DNA of 64,000 bases from Pseudomonadales bacterium (GCA_024234635.1 JACKNX010000007.1:111795-175794), one strand, 5' to 3'; counted from the first letter of the stretch, positions 1-9,611 are shown. Notes: a model not told the origin generated them from the letters alone. Translations and numbers: made by a program.

Positions 1-1427
1 GCCGCCGTCGGATCGAAGCGCACCCAGCCTCGATCGGCGATCCACACCTCCGACCAGCCGTGCGCATCGTACTGTCGCACCATCCAGTGACCGGTCAGCG
101 GATTGCGCTCGCCACCCAGGTACCCGCCGACCAGGCGGGCCGGAATACCCGCCGCACGCATCGCATAAGTGAAAGCGCCCGCGTAGTGCGCGCAGAATCC
201 CCGCCGGGTATCGAACCAGAACGCATCGACGCTGTTCAGCTTCGGCAGTTCGCCGGGACTCAGTGTGTAGGTATAAGGCTGCTCGCGAATATGAGAGAGC
301 AGTGCATCGGCAAAGGCTTCCACGGAGCGGGTACGCGCAAGGAGCTCCCGCGCGTAGGCGACCATTCGGGGATTATCGCCGACCGGCAGCGTGGTTTCCC
401 GCTGCCGCATGGCCTCGGAAAGCTCCAGCCCGCGCGTCTGCTCCAGACCGGACACCGCACGATAGCGCAGGACGCTGAGCACAGGCGTTTCGCTCCGCAG
501 GCGGAAGTCCGACGTCAGCATCGTGCGCGGATCCTTCCGGAACGGTACATCCAGACTGACCAGCCACTGCTGTGCCGTGGGCTCGAGCAGCACCTCATAG
601 CCCACATCCCGGTCCCCGGAACGCAACAACTGCGGCTCTTCCGGAATTTCCTGCCTGGTTCGCCAGGTACCCTGCCGGAAATCGGAATACACCAGCGCCC
701 GCCAGTACATCTCCCGGTAGTCGGGCACAACACCATCGAACTCCACGCGAAATGCCAGCGCATCGCTGCGCCCCAGTTCGGCGACGTCGCCAGGCGTCAT
801 GGCGTCGGTCAAGCCGGTACGGGCGGAGCCTGGCAGCGGCATGCTCCACAGCGGCAGCAGCCGCGGAAAGAACAGAAACAACACCACCGCCAGGGGCAAC
901 GCCTGCGCGACAAGGCCGGTGGCCAGGCGAATGGAGGCAAAGGGACGCACCTGCGAATGCATCTGGTTGAGCCCCACCATCGCCGCGGTGACCAGTATCG
1001 TTGCAACAAGCTCATACACGGCGATGAACAACGCCTGTTCGAACAGGAATTCGGTGGCGATGATGAAATAGCTCAGCATGATCACCAGCACGGCGTCCCT
1101 GCGCGTGTGCATTTCCACCAGTTTGAAGGCAAATGCCAGCACCAGCATGGCAATGAAAAGTTCGAGGTTCACGGAACCGCCAGCGGACAGCACGACGCCC
1201 ACCGTGCCGGCCACAACCAGCCCCAGGCGAACCAGTCGAGACGGATAACCCCAGCGGCCCTGATAGACGCGGGTGCGCCAGTAACCACAGAACAGGCACA
1301 CGGCAATGATCCAGGGCGACAGTTGCGCAACGTGGGGCAGGACAACGGCGGCCTGAGCCACCATCAGCAGTGCCAGCGAATTGCGGGGAATGCGCGGACC
1401 AGCCGGCGCCCAGCGTTCAGCGGCCAT
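1..1427 (-). CDS. TgpA-like membrane transglutaminase (DUF3488), partial
   Basis: The start codon is ATG at 1427, overlapping the DUF58 stop by 11 bp; the frame stays open to the window edge, so the C-terminal part is missing. The N-terminal third is a run of hydrophobic segments, as in the DUF3488 membrane domain. A transglutaminase-like domain follows, with the triad motifs GFCAHYAGAF (Cys codon at 192-194), DAHGWSEVW and FDPT in the right order. In Pseudomonas aeruginosa TgpA is an inner-membrane protein with a periplasmic transglutaminase domain. The DUF58-MoxR-transglutaminase set is a recurrent neighbourhood, probably one functional unit, but its substrate is not visible here. Family assignment is firm; physiological role is inferred. 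Confidence 0.9.
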   Translation of the reverse strand, partial: MAAERWAPAGPRIPRNSLALLMVAQAAVVLPHVAQLSPWIIAVCLFCGYWRTRVYQGRWGYPSRLVRLGLVVAGTVGVVLSAGGSVNLELFIAMLVLAFAFKLVEMHTRRDAVLVIMLSYFIIATEFLFEQALFIAVYELVATILVTAAMVGLNQMHSQVRPFASIRLATGLVAQALPLAVVLFLFFPRLLPLWSMPLPGSARTGLTDAMTPGDVAELGRSDALAFRVEFDGVVPDYREMYWRALVYSDFRQGTWRTRQEIPEEPQLLRSGDRDVGYEVLLEPTAQQWLVSLDVPFRKDPRTMLTSDFRLRSETPVLSVLRYRAVSGLEQTRGLELSEAMRQRETTLPVGDNPRMVAYARELLARTRSVEAFADALLSHIREQPYTYTLSPGELPKLNSVDAFWFDTRRGFCAHYAGAFTYAMRAAGIPARLVGGYLGGERNPLTGHWMVRQYDAHGWSEVWIADRGWVRFDPTA

Positions 1428-2370
1428 AGAGCGCCAGCGCGCGGAGCGCAGCCTCCAGGTGTGTGTCACCGGTACCGGCGGCAATGTCCACCCCCGGCAA
1501 CACGAGTCCGAACTCCCTGCCCTCGCGCGCCGCGGTGAGGACAAGCCCGGTGAGTCTTGACAGCCGCTCCTCGATATCGCCTTCGACATCCTCGAGCGAC
1601 AGCACAAGTCGGGGCTCCACATAGCTGGCGTAGCGCTTGACCATCAGACTGCCGCCACCGGAGCGCGCATAGGACCGCCACAGCACATGCTTCACCGGGT
1701 CTCCGGGTGCGTACGCCCTGATGTCCGTGAAGTCTTCGCTGCCTCGCGGATCGACCAGCGCACCCTCCTCGCGTTGTCCCGCCAGAGCCACCGGCGCATC
1801 CTGAAAAACCGGACTTGGGTATACCAGCGCACTTGCTGACAGGTCCACCCACGTCCAGGCCCGCAGCAATCCCAGCGGGAAGAACGTCTCCACCAGCAAC
1901 CGGCCCGGATTCAGCCAGCCCCGTCGCTGCGCCCGCACGTAAAGACGCACGGCGTCGGCTTCCTGGCTGTACACCTCCGCCCACTGCGGCAGATTACCCG
2001 GCCACCCCAGCTGAATGCCCTCGCGCGGCGCGCCGCGGGGTCTCACCAGCCGGACGGTAAAGGCCACGTCCTCGCCAACGAATCCGGCCTGGGCTGACTG
2101 GAATTCGATGCGCAATCCCGCCAGATTGCGGAACGTGTAAAGGATGGTGATGAGAAACATTGATCCCAGGGTGAAGGCAATCCCGTAAATCAGACTCGAC
2201 TGGTAGTTGATGGCAACCAGCAGCATCAGCATCAGCAGTCCGGCGAAACCAAAGCCCACCTTGGTTGGGAAGATGAAGATATTGTTCTGCGACAGCGTGA
2301 TGCTTGGAGACGGCGGGATGCGACGATCGAGAAACGCGCCGAACCGATTGGCAAGCACTGAACTCGCCAT
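1417..2370 (-). CDS. DUF58 domain membrane protein
   Basis: 317 residues from ATG 2370, which has AGGA seven bases upstream; an upstream in-frame GTG at 2409 would add 13 residues. Two hydrophobic segments lie near residues 40-85 (LLMLMLLVAINYQ and the IAFTLGSMFLITILY stretch). The C-terminal half carries the DUF58 signature, GSEDFTDIRAYAPGD followed by HVLWRSYAR. DUF58 proteins are vWA-like partners of MoxR ATPases; that partnership is known for the family and supported here by moxR just upstream and the transglutaminase gene overlapping its 3' end. The reaction carried out is unknown. Confidence 0.9.
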   Translation of the reverse strand: MASSVLANRFGAFLDRRIPPSPSITLSQNNIFIFPTKVGFGFAGLLMLMLLVAINYQSSLIYGIAFTLGSMFLITILYTFRNLAGLRIEFQSAQAGFVGEDVAFTVRLVRPRGAPREGIQLGWPGNLPQWAEVYSQEADAVRLYVRAQRRGWLNPGRLLVETFFPLGLLRAWTWVDLSASALVYPSPVFQDAPVALAGQREEGALVDPRGSEDFTDIRAYAPGDPVKHVLWRSYARSGGGSLMVKRYASYVEPRLVLSLEDVEGDIEERLSRLTGLVLTAAREGREFGLVLPGVDIAAGTGDTHLEAALRALALYGR

Positions 2371-2601
2371 CCATGGATCCTGCACGTGATCGTCAGACGT
2401 CGACGTCACGAGCTAGCCTGCATCACGCGTGAAGGAAACTTGCCGGGAGGCGGCGAGCCGAAAGCCCATGGGGGGGCACACGCTGACGTGCGCGCCGTAG
2501 GGGTCGACAGTGTGGCGAACGCGCGGAGGAACTGCGTCCGGTGTCTTCACTGCTCCTGGCATCGGCAGTAGCAACTTCATGCGCGACGTGCACTGCCGCG
2601 G

Positions 2602-3606
2602 TCAGACGACGTCGACGTCAGCCAGCAGGCGTTGCGCCAGTGCGCCGCCACCGTGGCCTGCAAAATCGGCGGCTTCGCGAAGTCGATGCTCCACCACGCC
2701 GGGCAGTACGGCCTGCACATCCTCGGGAACCACGTAGGCGCGATTGTCAATCAGCGCCCAGGCACGTGCGCAGTGCAGAAGCGCCAGCGCCCCACGCGGA
2801 GAAAGCCCGAAAGCGAATGCATTGCCCTGTCGTGTGCGTGCAACAATTCGTTGTACGTATTCGAGCAGCGGTTCGGATACTTTCACCTGATCCACCGCTT
2901 CCTGGATCTGGCGCAGGCGCCCCGCGTCCAGAACCGGACGCAGCGTCAGCAACCGGGCACGCTGATCACCGCCTCTGAGCAGTTCCCGCTCTGCATCCGG
3001 GTCCGGATACCCCAGCGTGATGCGCATCAGGAACCGGTCCAGTTGCGACTCCGGCAGCGAAAAGGTGCCGCCCTGCGTCACCGGATTCTGCGTGGCGATG
3101 ACAAAGAAAGGTTCGGGCAGCGCCCGGGTCTGCCCTTCCACCGTCACCTGCCGTTCCTCCATCGCCTCCAGCAGGGCGCTCTGGGTTTTCGGCGTCGCCC
3201 GGTTGATCTCATCGCCCAGCACGACCTGCGCAAAGACTGGACCGGGCAGGAAGCGGAGACTGCCGGTTTCGCGATCGAAGATGGAGGCGCCGATGATGTC
3301 GGATGGCAGGACGTCGGACGTGAACTGCACCCTGTTGTAGGACAGACCCAGCACCTTGGCCAGCGCCTGCGACAGGAGAGTCTTGCCCATGCCCGGCAAG
3401 TCTTCGATGAGCAGGTGACCGCGCGCGAACAGACAGGCAAGCGCGAGGCGGATCTGGCCGGCCTTGCCGAGCAGAATACCGTTCAGCGCCGCCGTCGCGG
3501 CCACGATATCCTGCTGTACCTCGCTCCGGTCAGGCGTGATTGTGTAGCTCGGGGATGTCGTCGTTTCCGCGCGGCCCGAGGTTGCTGCTTTGTTTGGTGG
3601 CGTCAT
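2602..3606 (-). CDS. MoxR-family AAA+ ATPase
   Basis: 334 residues. The Walker A region is EDLPGMGKTLLSQ, Walker B is VVLGDEINRA, and the sensor region IATQNPVTQGGTF and the arginine-finger stretch SQLDRFLMRI are all typical of MoxR. Such ATPases act as chaperone-like remodelling factors for vWA or DUF58 partners, here the next gene. The ATG at 3606 lies inside purF, giving a 77-bp overlap; an in-frame GTG at 3504 would remove the overlap and still leave the conserved core complete, so the start is uncertain. About 230 bp without a gene separates it from the DUF58 gene. Confidence 0.93.
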   Translation of the reverse strand: MTPPNKAATSGRAETTTSPSYTITPDRSEVQQDIVAATAALNGILLGKAGQIRLALACLFARGHLLIEDLPGMGKTLLSQALAKVLGLSYNRVQFTSDVLPSDIIGASIFDRETGSLRFLPGPVFAQVVLGDEINRATPKTQSALLEAMEERQVTVEGQTRALPEPFFVIATQNPVTQGGTFSLPESQLDRFLMRITLGYPDPDAERELLRGGDQRARLLTLRPVLDAGRLRQIQEAVDQVKVSEPLLEYVQRIVARTRQGNAFAFGLSPRGALALLHCARAWALIDNRAYVVPEDVQAVLPGVVEHRLREAADFAGHGGGALAQRLLADVDVV

Positions 3607-5056
3607 TTCGTCGCAACGATAGACGTTTGAGGTAAGAATCGTCTATGTCGCCGGTCACGTAATTGCCGTCAAAGACCGAGCACTCGAAGTGCCGGATGGA
3701 CGAGTTGCCTTCCTGGGCGGCTTTGACCAGGTCGTCCAGACGCTGATAAATGAGCCAGTCCGCGCCGATTTCCCGGGCGATGGCATCCACATCGCCAACC
3801 CTGGCGACGAACTCTTCCGCGGCCGCCAGATCGATACCATAGACATTGGGAAACCGCACCATCGGCGCCGCGGAGGCGACATAGACCTTGCGTGCGCCCG
3901 CGTCACGCGCCATCTGCACGATGTGACCGATGGTCGTACCGCGAACGATGGAGTCATCCACCAGCAGAACGTTCTTGTCCTGAAACTCCAGCGGTATGGT
4001 GTTGAACTTGTGCCGCACGCTGCGCCTGCGCTCCTGCTGACCCGGCATGATGAAGGTTCTCGGTATGTACCGATTCTTGACAAATCCTTCACGAAAGCGC
4101 GTATCCAGACCCTGGGCCAGCGGCATCGCACAGGTTCTGGACGTTTCCGGAATCGGGATGACAACGTCGATATCGTGCTTGCCGCCGGGGTAGCGCTCCA
4201 GAATGCGCGCCGCGAGGTATTCGCCCATGCGCAGACGGGCCTTGTAGACGGATACGCCATCCATGATCGAGTCCGGCCGCGCCAGGTACACATGTTCGAA
4301 GATACAGGGCACCAGGCGGGTCCGTTCCGCGCACACCTGGCGCCGCAGTTCGCCTTTCTCGGTGATGAATATGGCTTCGCCCGGAGCCACGTCGCCCACC
4401 ATCTCGAAGCCCAGCAGGTCAAGCGCCACGCTTTCCGAGGCGAGCATATATTCGGCACCTTCGGCGTGTTTGCGTCGACCGAGCACCAGCGGCCGTATGC
4501 CAAGTGGATCGCGGAAACCCACGATACCGACGCCAACAATCAACGCCACCACGGCGTAGGCGCCCTGACAGCGGCGATGCACACCGTTGACGGCACGGAA
4601 AATATCGTCCGGCGTCGGCTGCAGACGCTTCACCTGAAGCAGTTCGTGGGCAAATACGTTGAGCAGCACTTCCGAGTCGCTGTCCGTATTCATGTGCCGC
4701 AGATCGTCCCGGAACACTTCGGTGCGCAGGCGTTCCGCATTGGTGAGGTTGCCATTGTGAGCCAGCGCAATACCGTACGGCGAATTGACGTACATCGGCT
4801 GTGCTTCGGCGTTCGACGACGTCCCCGCGGTCGGATACCGCACATGGCCGATCCCGTAGTGCCCCAGCAACCGCTGCATGTGCCGCTGCTGAAAGACGTC
4901 ACGCACCAGACCATTGTCCTTGCGCAGATTCACCCGCTGGCCATCCGTGGTGACGATGCCGGCCGCATCCTGACCGCGATGCTGCAGGATCGTCAGAGCG
5001 TCATACAGTTCCTGGTTTACCTCGCCATGGGCGACGATGCCCGCTATGCCACACAC
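3530..5056 (-). CDS. purF: Amidophosphoribosyltransferase
   Basis: 508 residues, matching the usual size. The protein begins MCGIAGIVAHGE, so Cys2 becomes the N-terminal nucleophile of the glutaminase domain. The PRPP-binding loop VLLVDDSIVRGTT is intact. It catalyses the first committed step of purine synthesis, converting PRPP and glutamine to phosphoribosylamine. It follows cvpA with a 93-bp gap, the same cvpA-purF order found in E. coli and Pseudomonas. Its last 77 bases overlap the annotated 5' end of moxR. Confidence 0.98.
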   Translation of the reverse strand: MCGIAGIVAHGEVNQELYDALTILQHRGQDAAGIVTTDGQRVNLRKDNGLVRDVFQQRHMQRLLGHYGIGHVRYPTAGTSSNAEAQPMYVNSPYGIALAHNGNLTNAERLRTEVFRDDLRHMNTDSDSEVLLNVFAHELLQVKRLQPTPDDIFRAVNGVHRRCQGAYAVVALIVGVGIVGFRDPLGIRPLVLGRRKHAEGAEYMLASESVALDLLGFEMVGDVAPGEAIFITEKGELRRQVCAERTRLVPCIFEHVYLARPDSIMDGVSVYKARLRMGEYLAARILERYPGGKHDIDVVIPIPETSRTCAMPLAQGLDTRFREGFVKNRYIPRTFIMPGQQERRRSVRHKFNTIPLEFQDKNVLLVDDSIVRGTTIGHIVQMARDAGARKVYVASAAPMVRFPNVYGIDLAAAEEFVARVGDVDAIAREIGADWLIYQRLDDLVKAAQEGNSSIRHFECSVFDGNYVTGDIDDSYLKRLSLRRNDATKQSSNLGPRGNDDIPELHNHA

Positions 5057-5149
5057 TCGGTCGCCCTCTTGATTTGCATTCGTTCCGCGTCACGCCGCGT
5101 TGCGGTGCCCACGATCATCGTCAGGCGTTTTTGCTGCTGCCGTGCCACG

Positions 5150-5680
5150 TCAGTCCGACAGTTCCATGATGAACCGCCGCCCCGCCCCCCATAGGTGAAG
5201 TACATCATCCTCCAACGTCATCAATTGGTCACGCAGTTGTGCGCCCTGCCACCACTGCGTGTCCTGCGCGAACGGGCGTACAGCGATCAGCAGCACCACG
5301 CTGATGACGATGCCGCGTACCGCCCCGAACAGCAGTCCGAGCAGGCGATCGAGACCGGTAAGCCCGGTGGAGTCCACCAGCTTATCGAGCAACCAGCGGA
5401 TGAGGGAGCCGCAAATCAGGGTGAGAACGAAGACGGCGGCGAAACCGATGACGAGACTCACGGTGTCCGATTTGATCTGGCCGGTGATGACGCCTGTGCC
5501 TGCCACCGCATCCGCTGTCAGCGGGAACCAGGCCGCAAACGCAGGGCCATAGCCAAGCGCCAGCACAAAGGCGAGTATCCAGGTGGCTACCGACAGCACC
5601 TCCTTCAGCAGCCCACGCATCAGCCCCATCAGCGCGGAGGCACCAATGACAACCATCAGTGCAATGTCGAGGCCGGCCAT
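5150..5680 (-). CDS. cvpA: CvpA family inner-membrane protein
   Basis: 176 residues with four hydrophobic segments, typical of CvpA (colicin V production protein). The start is taken as ATG 5680, which shares its A with the TGA of the SPOR gene (TGATG); a GTG directly before it at 5683 is the alternative. The position between the SPOR protein gene and purF is the conserved gammaproteobacterial arrangement. CvpA has been linked to colicin V export and envelope stress tolerance in enterobacteria; nothing in this sequence adds to that. Confidence 0.93.
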   Translation of the reverse strand: MAGLDIALMVVIGASALMGLMRGLLKEVLSVATWILAFVLALGYGPAFAAWFPLTADAVAGTGVITGQIKSDTVSLVIGFAAVFVLTLICGSLIRWLLDKLVDSTGLTGLDRLLGLLFGAVRGIVISVVLLIAVRPFAQDTQWWQGAQLRDQLMTLEDDVLHLWGAGRRFIMELSD

Positions 5681-6225
5681 CACAGACGGAAAGCCATCAG
5701 ACGCGCGTCATCGGCGTATTTGCCTGCCAGCCGGCGACGTACCGCCTCGGCATCGCTTCGCGCCTGAAATGGCCCGACAGCGACACGAATCCACACTTTG
5801 TCGCCTTTCCTGAGCGTCGACAGGAACGCGTCGTAGCCTTCGCCCCGCAGTGCGTCCCGCAGCCCCAGGGCGCGTGATTCGCTGGAGAAACTGCCAACCT
5901 GTACCGCAAAGTTTCTGGTGCCCGCATCCGGCTTCGTCAGCACGGGCTCACCAACGAGGGTCTTGTCCTCACGTGTGAAGCCGTTTTCGTCCACGAGGGC
6001 TGACAGGGTCTCGATCTCCTCCAGGTACGGATTGTCGGGCAGCGGTTCGGGAATCGGCGGCGCCAGGGCGGGCAGCGATAATTCGGGCATCGGCTCGATG
6101 TCGCTTTCCGGCAGACCATCGCCATCAAAAATCATGGGCAGCACGATGATGGCGACCGCCAGCAGAAAGATTGAACCTGTAATCCGGTAGCGCCGGGTCT
6201 CGTCATCCACGCTGTTATCCATCAT
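5680..6225 (-). CDS. dedD: SPOR domain protein, DedD-like
   Basis: 181 residues. A short cytoplasmic N-terminus is followed by one membrane helix (residues about 16-33), a proline-rich linker (near 45-65) and a C-terminal SPOR domain beginning around NFAVQVGSFSS. SPOR domains bind denuded septal peptidoglycan, and DedD localises to the divisome in E. coli. Its place between folC and cvpA matches the conserved folC-dedD-cvpA-purF order. The stop overlaps the cvpA start. Confidence 0.92.
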   Translation of the reverse strand: MMDNSVDDETRRYRITGSIFLLAVAIIVLPMIFDGDGLPESDIEPMPELSLPALAPPIPEPLPDNPYLEEIETLSALVDENGFTREDKTLVGEPVLTKPDAGTRNFAVQVGSFSSESRALGLRDALRGEGYDAFLSTLRKGDKVWIRVAVGPFQARSDAEAVRRRLAGKYADDARLMAFRL

Positions 6226-6328
6226 CTGACGGGATGTTTACTGAGCGAATGCCCACTCTCCAGTCCACCAACCAGTCGCAGACAGTATTCCGGATGCATG
6301 CCGTTTCGCCCCACCGCCACATTGGCCA

Positions 6329-7609
6329 TCAGGGCGCCTCAGCGGAGCGGCCATTCAGAAGGCATTCCCTCGCCGCCTCTACCACGGCGAAAGAGCCAAA
6401 GACGAGAATAACATCATCATCGCGCGTACAGGCGAGTGCATCGGCCAACGCCGCAGCCACGGACATTGCAGCTGGTACGGGCGTCCCCACCGCACCGCCA
6501 ACGGCGTCGGCGGTCGTCTCCGCGGACTGCCCGCGGGGCCCGGCCGTCGGCACCGCGATCCACGTGGATACCAGGGCCTTCATCGCCGTCGCGATGCCCG
6601 CCGTATCCTTGTCCGCCAGGTTGCCCATGACAGCCACGCGCGGCGTCCTGCCCTGCTGGCGGAGGCGCTCGGCCAGAAAACGTGCACCATCCACATTGTG
6701 CGCGATATCCAGCACTATCCGTCGGTTTGCGTGCAGGAACCACTCCATACGCCCCGGCAGATTCGCCTCTTCAATCGCCGCCTGCGTTGCATCGCGGCGC
6801 AGCTTCGACAAGGCAGCGCACGCTTCGACAGCCAGTGCCAGGTTCTGCGGCGCCAAGCGGGCGTCCATGGACACACCATCCACGTCCACCAGCGCGTCAC
6901 GCCAGGGTTCGCTCACCGCCTGCAGGCATAGCCTGTCCGCATGCCTGTCAACAACAAAGTCAGACCCGTAGCATGCAACACGGCAGGCCAACGTCCGTGC
7001 CCGCGCTAGCACGCTCGAAGGCATATCCGGGCCAAGGACGACAGCCTGACCCGGGCGCAGAACGCCGGCCTTCTCCACGCCGATCTGTTCGCGCGAGTCG
7101 CCAAGCCACTCCTGGTGGTCGAGGCCGATACTGGTAACGACGGCGACAGCGGCATCCACCACGTTGAAGGCATCAAGGCGCCCGCCGAGCCCGACTTCGA
7201 GCACCGTATGGGTCATGCCCGTCTCGCGCCAGCACCACAGCGAAACGAGCGTGGCGAACTCGAAGTATGTCAGTGGCGTCGCCTCCCGTGCGGCATCCAC
7301 CGCCTCGAAGCCAGCCACCATGAGCGCTTCCGCGGCCGGCTCGCCGTCGACGTGAATGCGCTCGCCGAAATGCGTCAGATGCGGGCTGAACCCCGCGCCG
7401 ACCCTGTGGCCATGCCGCAGCAGAATGCGCTCGCAGCCGGCTGTCACCGATCCCTTGCCGTTGGTGCCGGCAACGATGATGGAGGGCACGCGCCACGGGA
7501 GTACACCCAATGCCTGACCGACCTGACGCACCCGCTCCAGCCCCATGGCAATGCTGCGGGGATGCGTGGACTCCGCGTAGGCGAGCCAGGCCGCCAACGA
7601 GCGTTTCAA
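6329..7609 (-). CDS. folC: Bifunctional folylpolyglutamate synthase / dihydrofolate synthase
   Basis: 426 residues, normal length. The ATP-binding loop IVAGTNGKGSVTAG lies near residue 50, and the Mur-ligase-type central domain contains LDIAHNVDGARF. It adds glutamate to dihydropteroate and to tetrahydrofolates in the cytoplasm. Its ATG overlaps the trpA stop by 4 bp (ATGA), so it is translationally coupled to the trp genes. In many relatives accD sits between trpA and folC; here nothing does. Confidence 0.97.
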   Translation of the reverse strand: MKRSLAAWLAYAESTHPRSIAMGLERVRQVGQALGVLPWRVPSIIVAGTNGKGSVTAGCERILLRHGHRVGAGFSPHLTHFGERIHVDGEPAAEALMVAGFEAVDAAREATPLTYFEFATLVSLWCWRETGMTHTVLEVGLGGRLDAFNVVDAAVAVVTSIGLDHQEWLGDSREQIGVEKAGVLRPGQAVVLGPDMPSSVLARARTLACRVACYGSDFVVDRHADRLCLQAVSEPWRDALVDVDGVSMDARLAPQNLALAVEACAALSKLRRDATQAAIEEANLPGRMEWFLHANRRIVLDIAHNVDGARFLAERLRQQGRTPRVAVMGNLADKDTAGIATAMKALVSTWIAVPTAGPRGQSAETTADAVGGAVGTPVPAAMSVAAALADALACTRDDDVILVFGSFAVVEAARECLLNGRSAEAP

Positions 7610-8406
7610 TGCCCCATCGCCTCCCGGAACTCCGCGACCCGGGCGGTAAGCGCGGCGGTCACGGCATCCACACCACCGGTGGTCTCCGCCATGACGCGCA
7701 CGAGCGCGGTGCCAACTGCCACGCCGTCCGCAACCGTGACGACCTGTCGCGCGGTTTCCCCGTCCTTGACGCCGAAGCCCACGACGACCGGCAGATCGGT
7801 CTTGCGACGGATAAGCGCCAGTTTTGCCGCAACATCCTCGACGGACAGCCGGTCCGCACCCGTTATGCCCTTGAAGGAGACGTAATACAGGAACCCGGAA
7901 GCTTGCGAGGCAATGGTTGCAATGCGCTCCTCGCTGGTGGTCGGTGCCACCAGGAAGACGAGATCGAGCGCCTGACCGGCATGGTCCCGGCGAAACTCCT
8001 CGGCCTCCTCGGGAGGCAAATTGACCATGATCAGACCGTCGACCCCGGCGTGCTGGGCGCGTTCCGCGAACGCCTTCTGAGCCAGAACGGTGTTGAGATA
8101 GCCCATGAGCACAATTGGCGTGCTGTCATCCGTTTCGCGAAAACGGGCGACTGCATCCAGCACGTCCTGAAAACGGGTTCCTGCCGCCAGAGCACGTTCG
8201 GATGCGGCCTGGATCGCCGGGCCATCAGCTTCCGGGTCGGAAAACGGCACACCGAGTTCGATGATGTCGGCACCGCCCGTAACCAGCGCCCGCATGGCAG
8301 GTACCGTGTAGTCGATGTGCGGATCGCCGGCGGTGATGAACGCCGCAAGCGCCTTGCGACCACCAAGGCTGGCCATGCGCCGGGACAACCGGGTGGAGCG
8401 GCTCAT
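7606..8406 (-). CDS. trpA: Tryptophan synthase alpha subunit
   Basis: 266 residues. The catalytic acids are present: Glu50 in IIELGVPFSD and Asp61 in PEADGP. The phosphate-binding region near VVVGFGVKDGE is intact. It cleaves indole-3-glycerol phosphate to indole, which is channelled to TrpB. It overlaps trpB upstream and folC downstream by 4 bp each (ATGA), so the three are tightly coupled. Confidence 0.98.
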   Translation of the reverse strand: MSRSTRLSRRMASLGGRKALAAFITAGDPHIDYTVPAMRALVTGGADIIELGVPFSDPEADGPAIQAASERALAAGTRFQDVLDAVARFRETDDSTPIVLMGYLNTVLAQKAFAERAQHAGVDGLIMVNLPPEEAEEFRRDHAGQALDLVFLVAPTTSEERIATIASQASGFLYYVSFKGITGADRLSVEDVAAKLALIRRKTDLPVVVGFGVKDGETARQVVTVADGVAVGTALVRVMAETTGGVDAVTAALTARVAEFREAMGH

Positions 8407-9611
8407 AGTACGATCCCGTCCCTGCGTGCAATGGTCATGATGTCCTTGTCACCGCGGCCCGACAGATTGATGACAACCAGCTGATCGCGATCCATTGCCG
8501 GCACTTCGCGCACGGCCCAGGCGAGCGCGTGACTCGACTCCAGCGCCGGCAGGATGCCTTCGGTACGATTGAGCAGGCGGAACGCCTCCAGCGCTTCATC
8601 GTCCGTAGCCGCCGCGTATTCCGCGCGACCGATGTCCTTCAGGTAACTGTGCTCGGGTCCGACCCCGGGATAGTCGAGCCCCGCGGAGATGCTGTGGGTT
8701 GCAACGATCTGGCCGTCGTCGTCCTGCATGAGGTAGGTCCGGTTGCCGTGCAGGACACCGACGCGACCATCGTTCAGCGGCGCCGCGTGCTGACCCGTTG
8801 ACAGCCCGAGACCCGCGGCCTCCACACCCACCATCCGCACGTCCACGTCATCGATGAACGGATGGAACAGGCCGATGGCGTTGGAGCCACCGCCGACGCA
8901 GGCCACCAGCACATCGGGCAGCCGTCCTTCCGCGGCCAGTATCTGGGCCCGTGCCTCCCTGCCGATCACCGACTGGAAATCCCGCACGAGCATCGGATAC
9001 GGGTGCGGTCCCGCAACGGTGCCGATGATGTAGTGCGTGGTATCCACGTTGGTCACCCAGTCGCGCAGCGCTTCGTTCATCGCATCCTTGAGGGTGCGAG
9101 TGCCGGACTGAACCGCAATGACCCGCGCACCGAGCAGCTTCATGCGATAGACGTTCAGGCTCTGCCGCTCAACGTCTTCCTGACCCATGTACACATCACA
9201 GGCAAGACCCAGGCGCGCGGCGACCGTCGCCGTTGCCACTCCGTGCTGACCGGCGCCGGTTTCCGCGATCACACGTGGTTTTCCCATCCGCTTTGCCAGC
9301 AGCGCCTGCCCGATCGTGTTGTTTACCTTATGCGCGCCCGTATGGTTCAGGTCCTCGCGCTTGAGATAGATGCGGGCGCCGCCCAGATGACGCGTCAGAT
9401 GTTCGGCAAAGTAGAGCGGCGACGGCCGACCCACATATTCCGACAGGTCCCTGTCCAGCTCCGCCAGGAATTCGCCATCGCCGCGCATGCGCTCATACAG
9501 CGCTGAAAGATCGTCCAGCGCCGCCGTCAGCGTTTCCGCCACGAAGCGGCCGCCGAATTGTCCGAAATGACCGTCCTCGGACGGCTGGTTGTAGTTGCTG
9601 CCTTTGCTCAC
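8403..9611 (-). CDS. trpB: Tryptophan synthase beta subunit
   Basis: 402 residues from GTG 9611, four bases after the trpF stop and preceded by a purine-rich AAGGTGGTGGG. An ATG at 9635 would add eight residues and overlap trpF by 20 bp. The PLP-binding lysine lies in NHTGAHKVNN (Lys95), and the phosphate-binding CVGGGSNAIG is present. It condenses indole with serine to make tryptophan, in complex with TrpA. The N-terminus SEDGHFGQFGGRF is typical of TrpB1. Confidence 0.97.
   Translation of the reverse strand: MSKGSNYNQPSEDGHFGQFGGRFVAETLTAALDDLSALYERMRGDGEFLAELDRDLSEYVGRPSPLYFAEHLTRHLGGARIYLKREDLNHTGAHKVNNTIGQALLAKRMGKPRVIAETGAGQHGVATATVAARLGLACDVYMGQEDVERQSLNVYRMKLLGARVIAVQSGTRTLKDAMNEALRDWVTNVDTTHYIIGTVAGPHPYPMLVRDFQSVIGREARAQILAAEGRLPDVLVACVGGGSNAIGLFHPFIDDVDVRMVGVEAAGLGLSTGQHAAPLNDGRVGVLHGNRTYLMQDDDGQIVATHSISAGLDYPGVGPEHSYLKDIGRAEYAAATDDEALEAFRLLNRTEGILPALESSHALAWAVREVPAMDRDQLVVINLSGRGDKDIMTIARRDGIVL

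Noticed and set aside
60..1538. Long open frame on the plus strand opposite the transglutaminase gene
   Set aside because: It mirrors codon bias of a GC-rich gene on the other strand; the product has no recognisable domain, while the minus strand gives a clear TgpA-like protein.
2397..2618. GACGTCGACGTCA present twice, near 2397 and 2607
   Set aside because: One copy is the codons for the MoxR C-terminus; the motif is simple and self-similar, so two copies are weak evidence of a real repeat.
3689..5194. 501-codon plus-strand frame opposite purF
   Set aside because: PurF is unmistakable on the minus strand and the antisense product is low in recognisable features.
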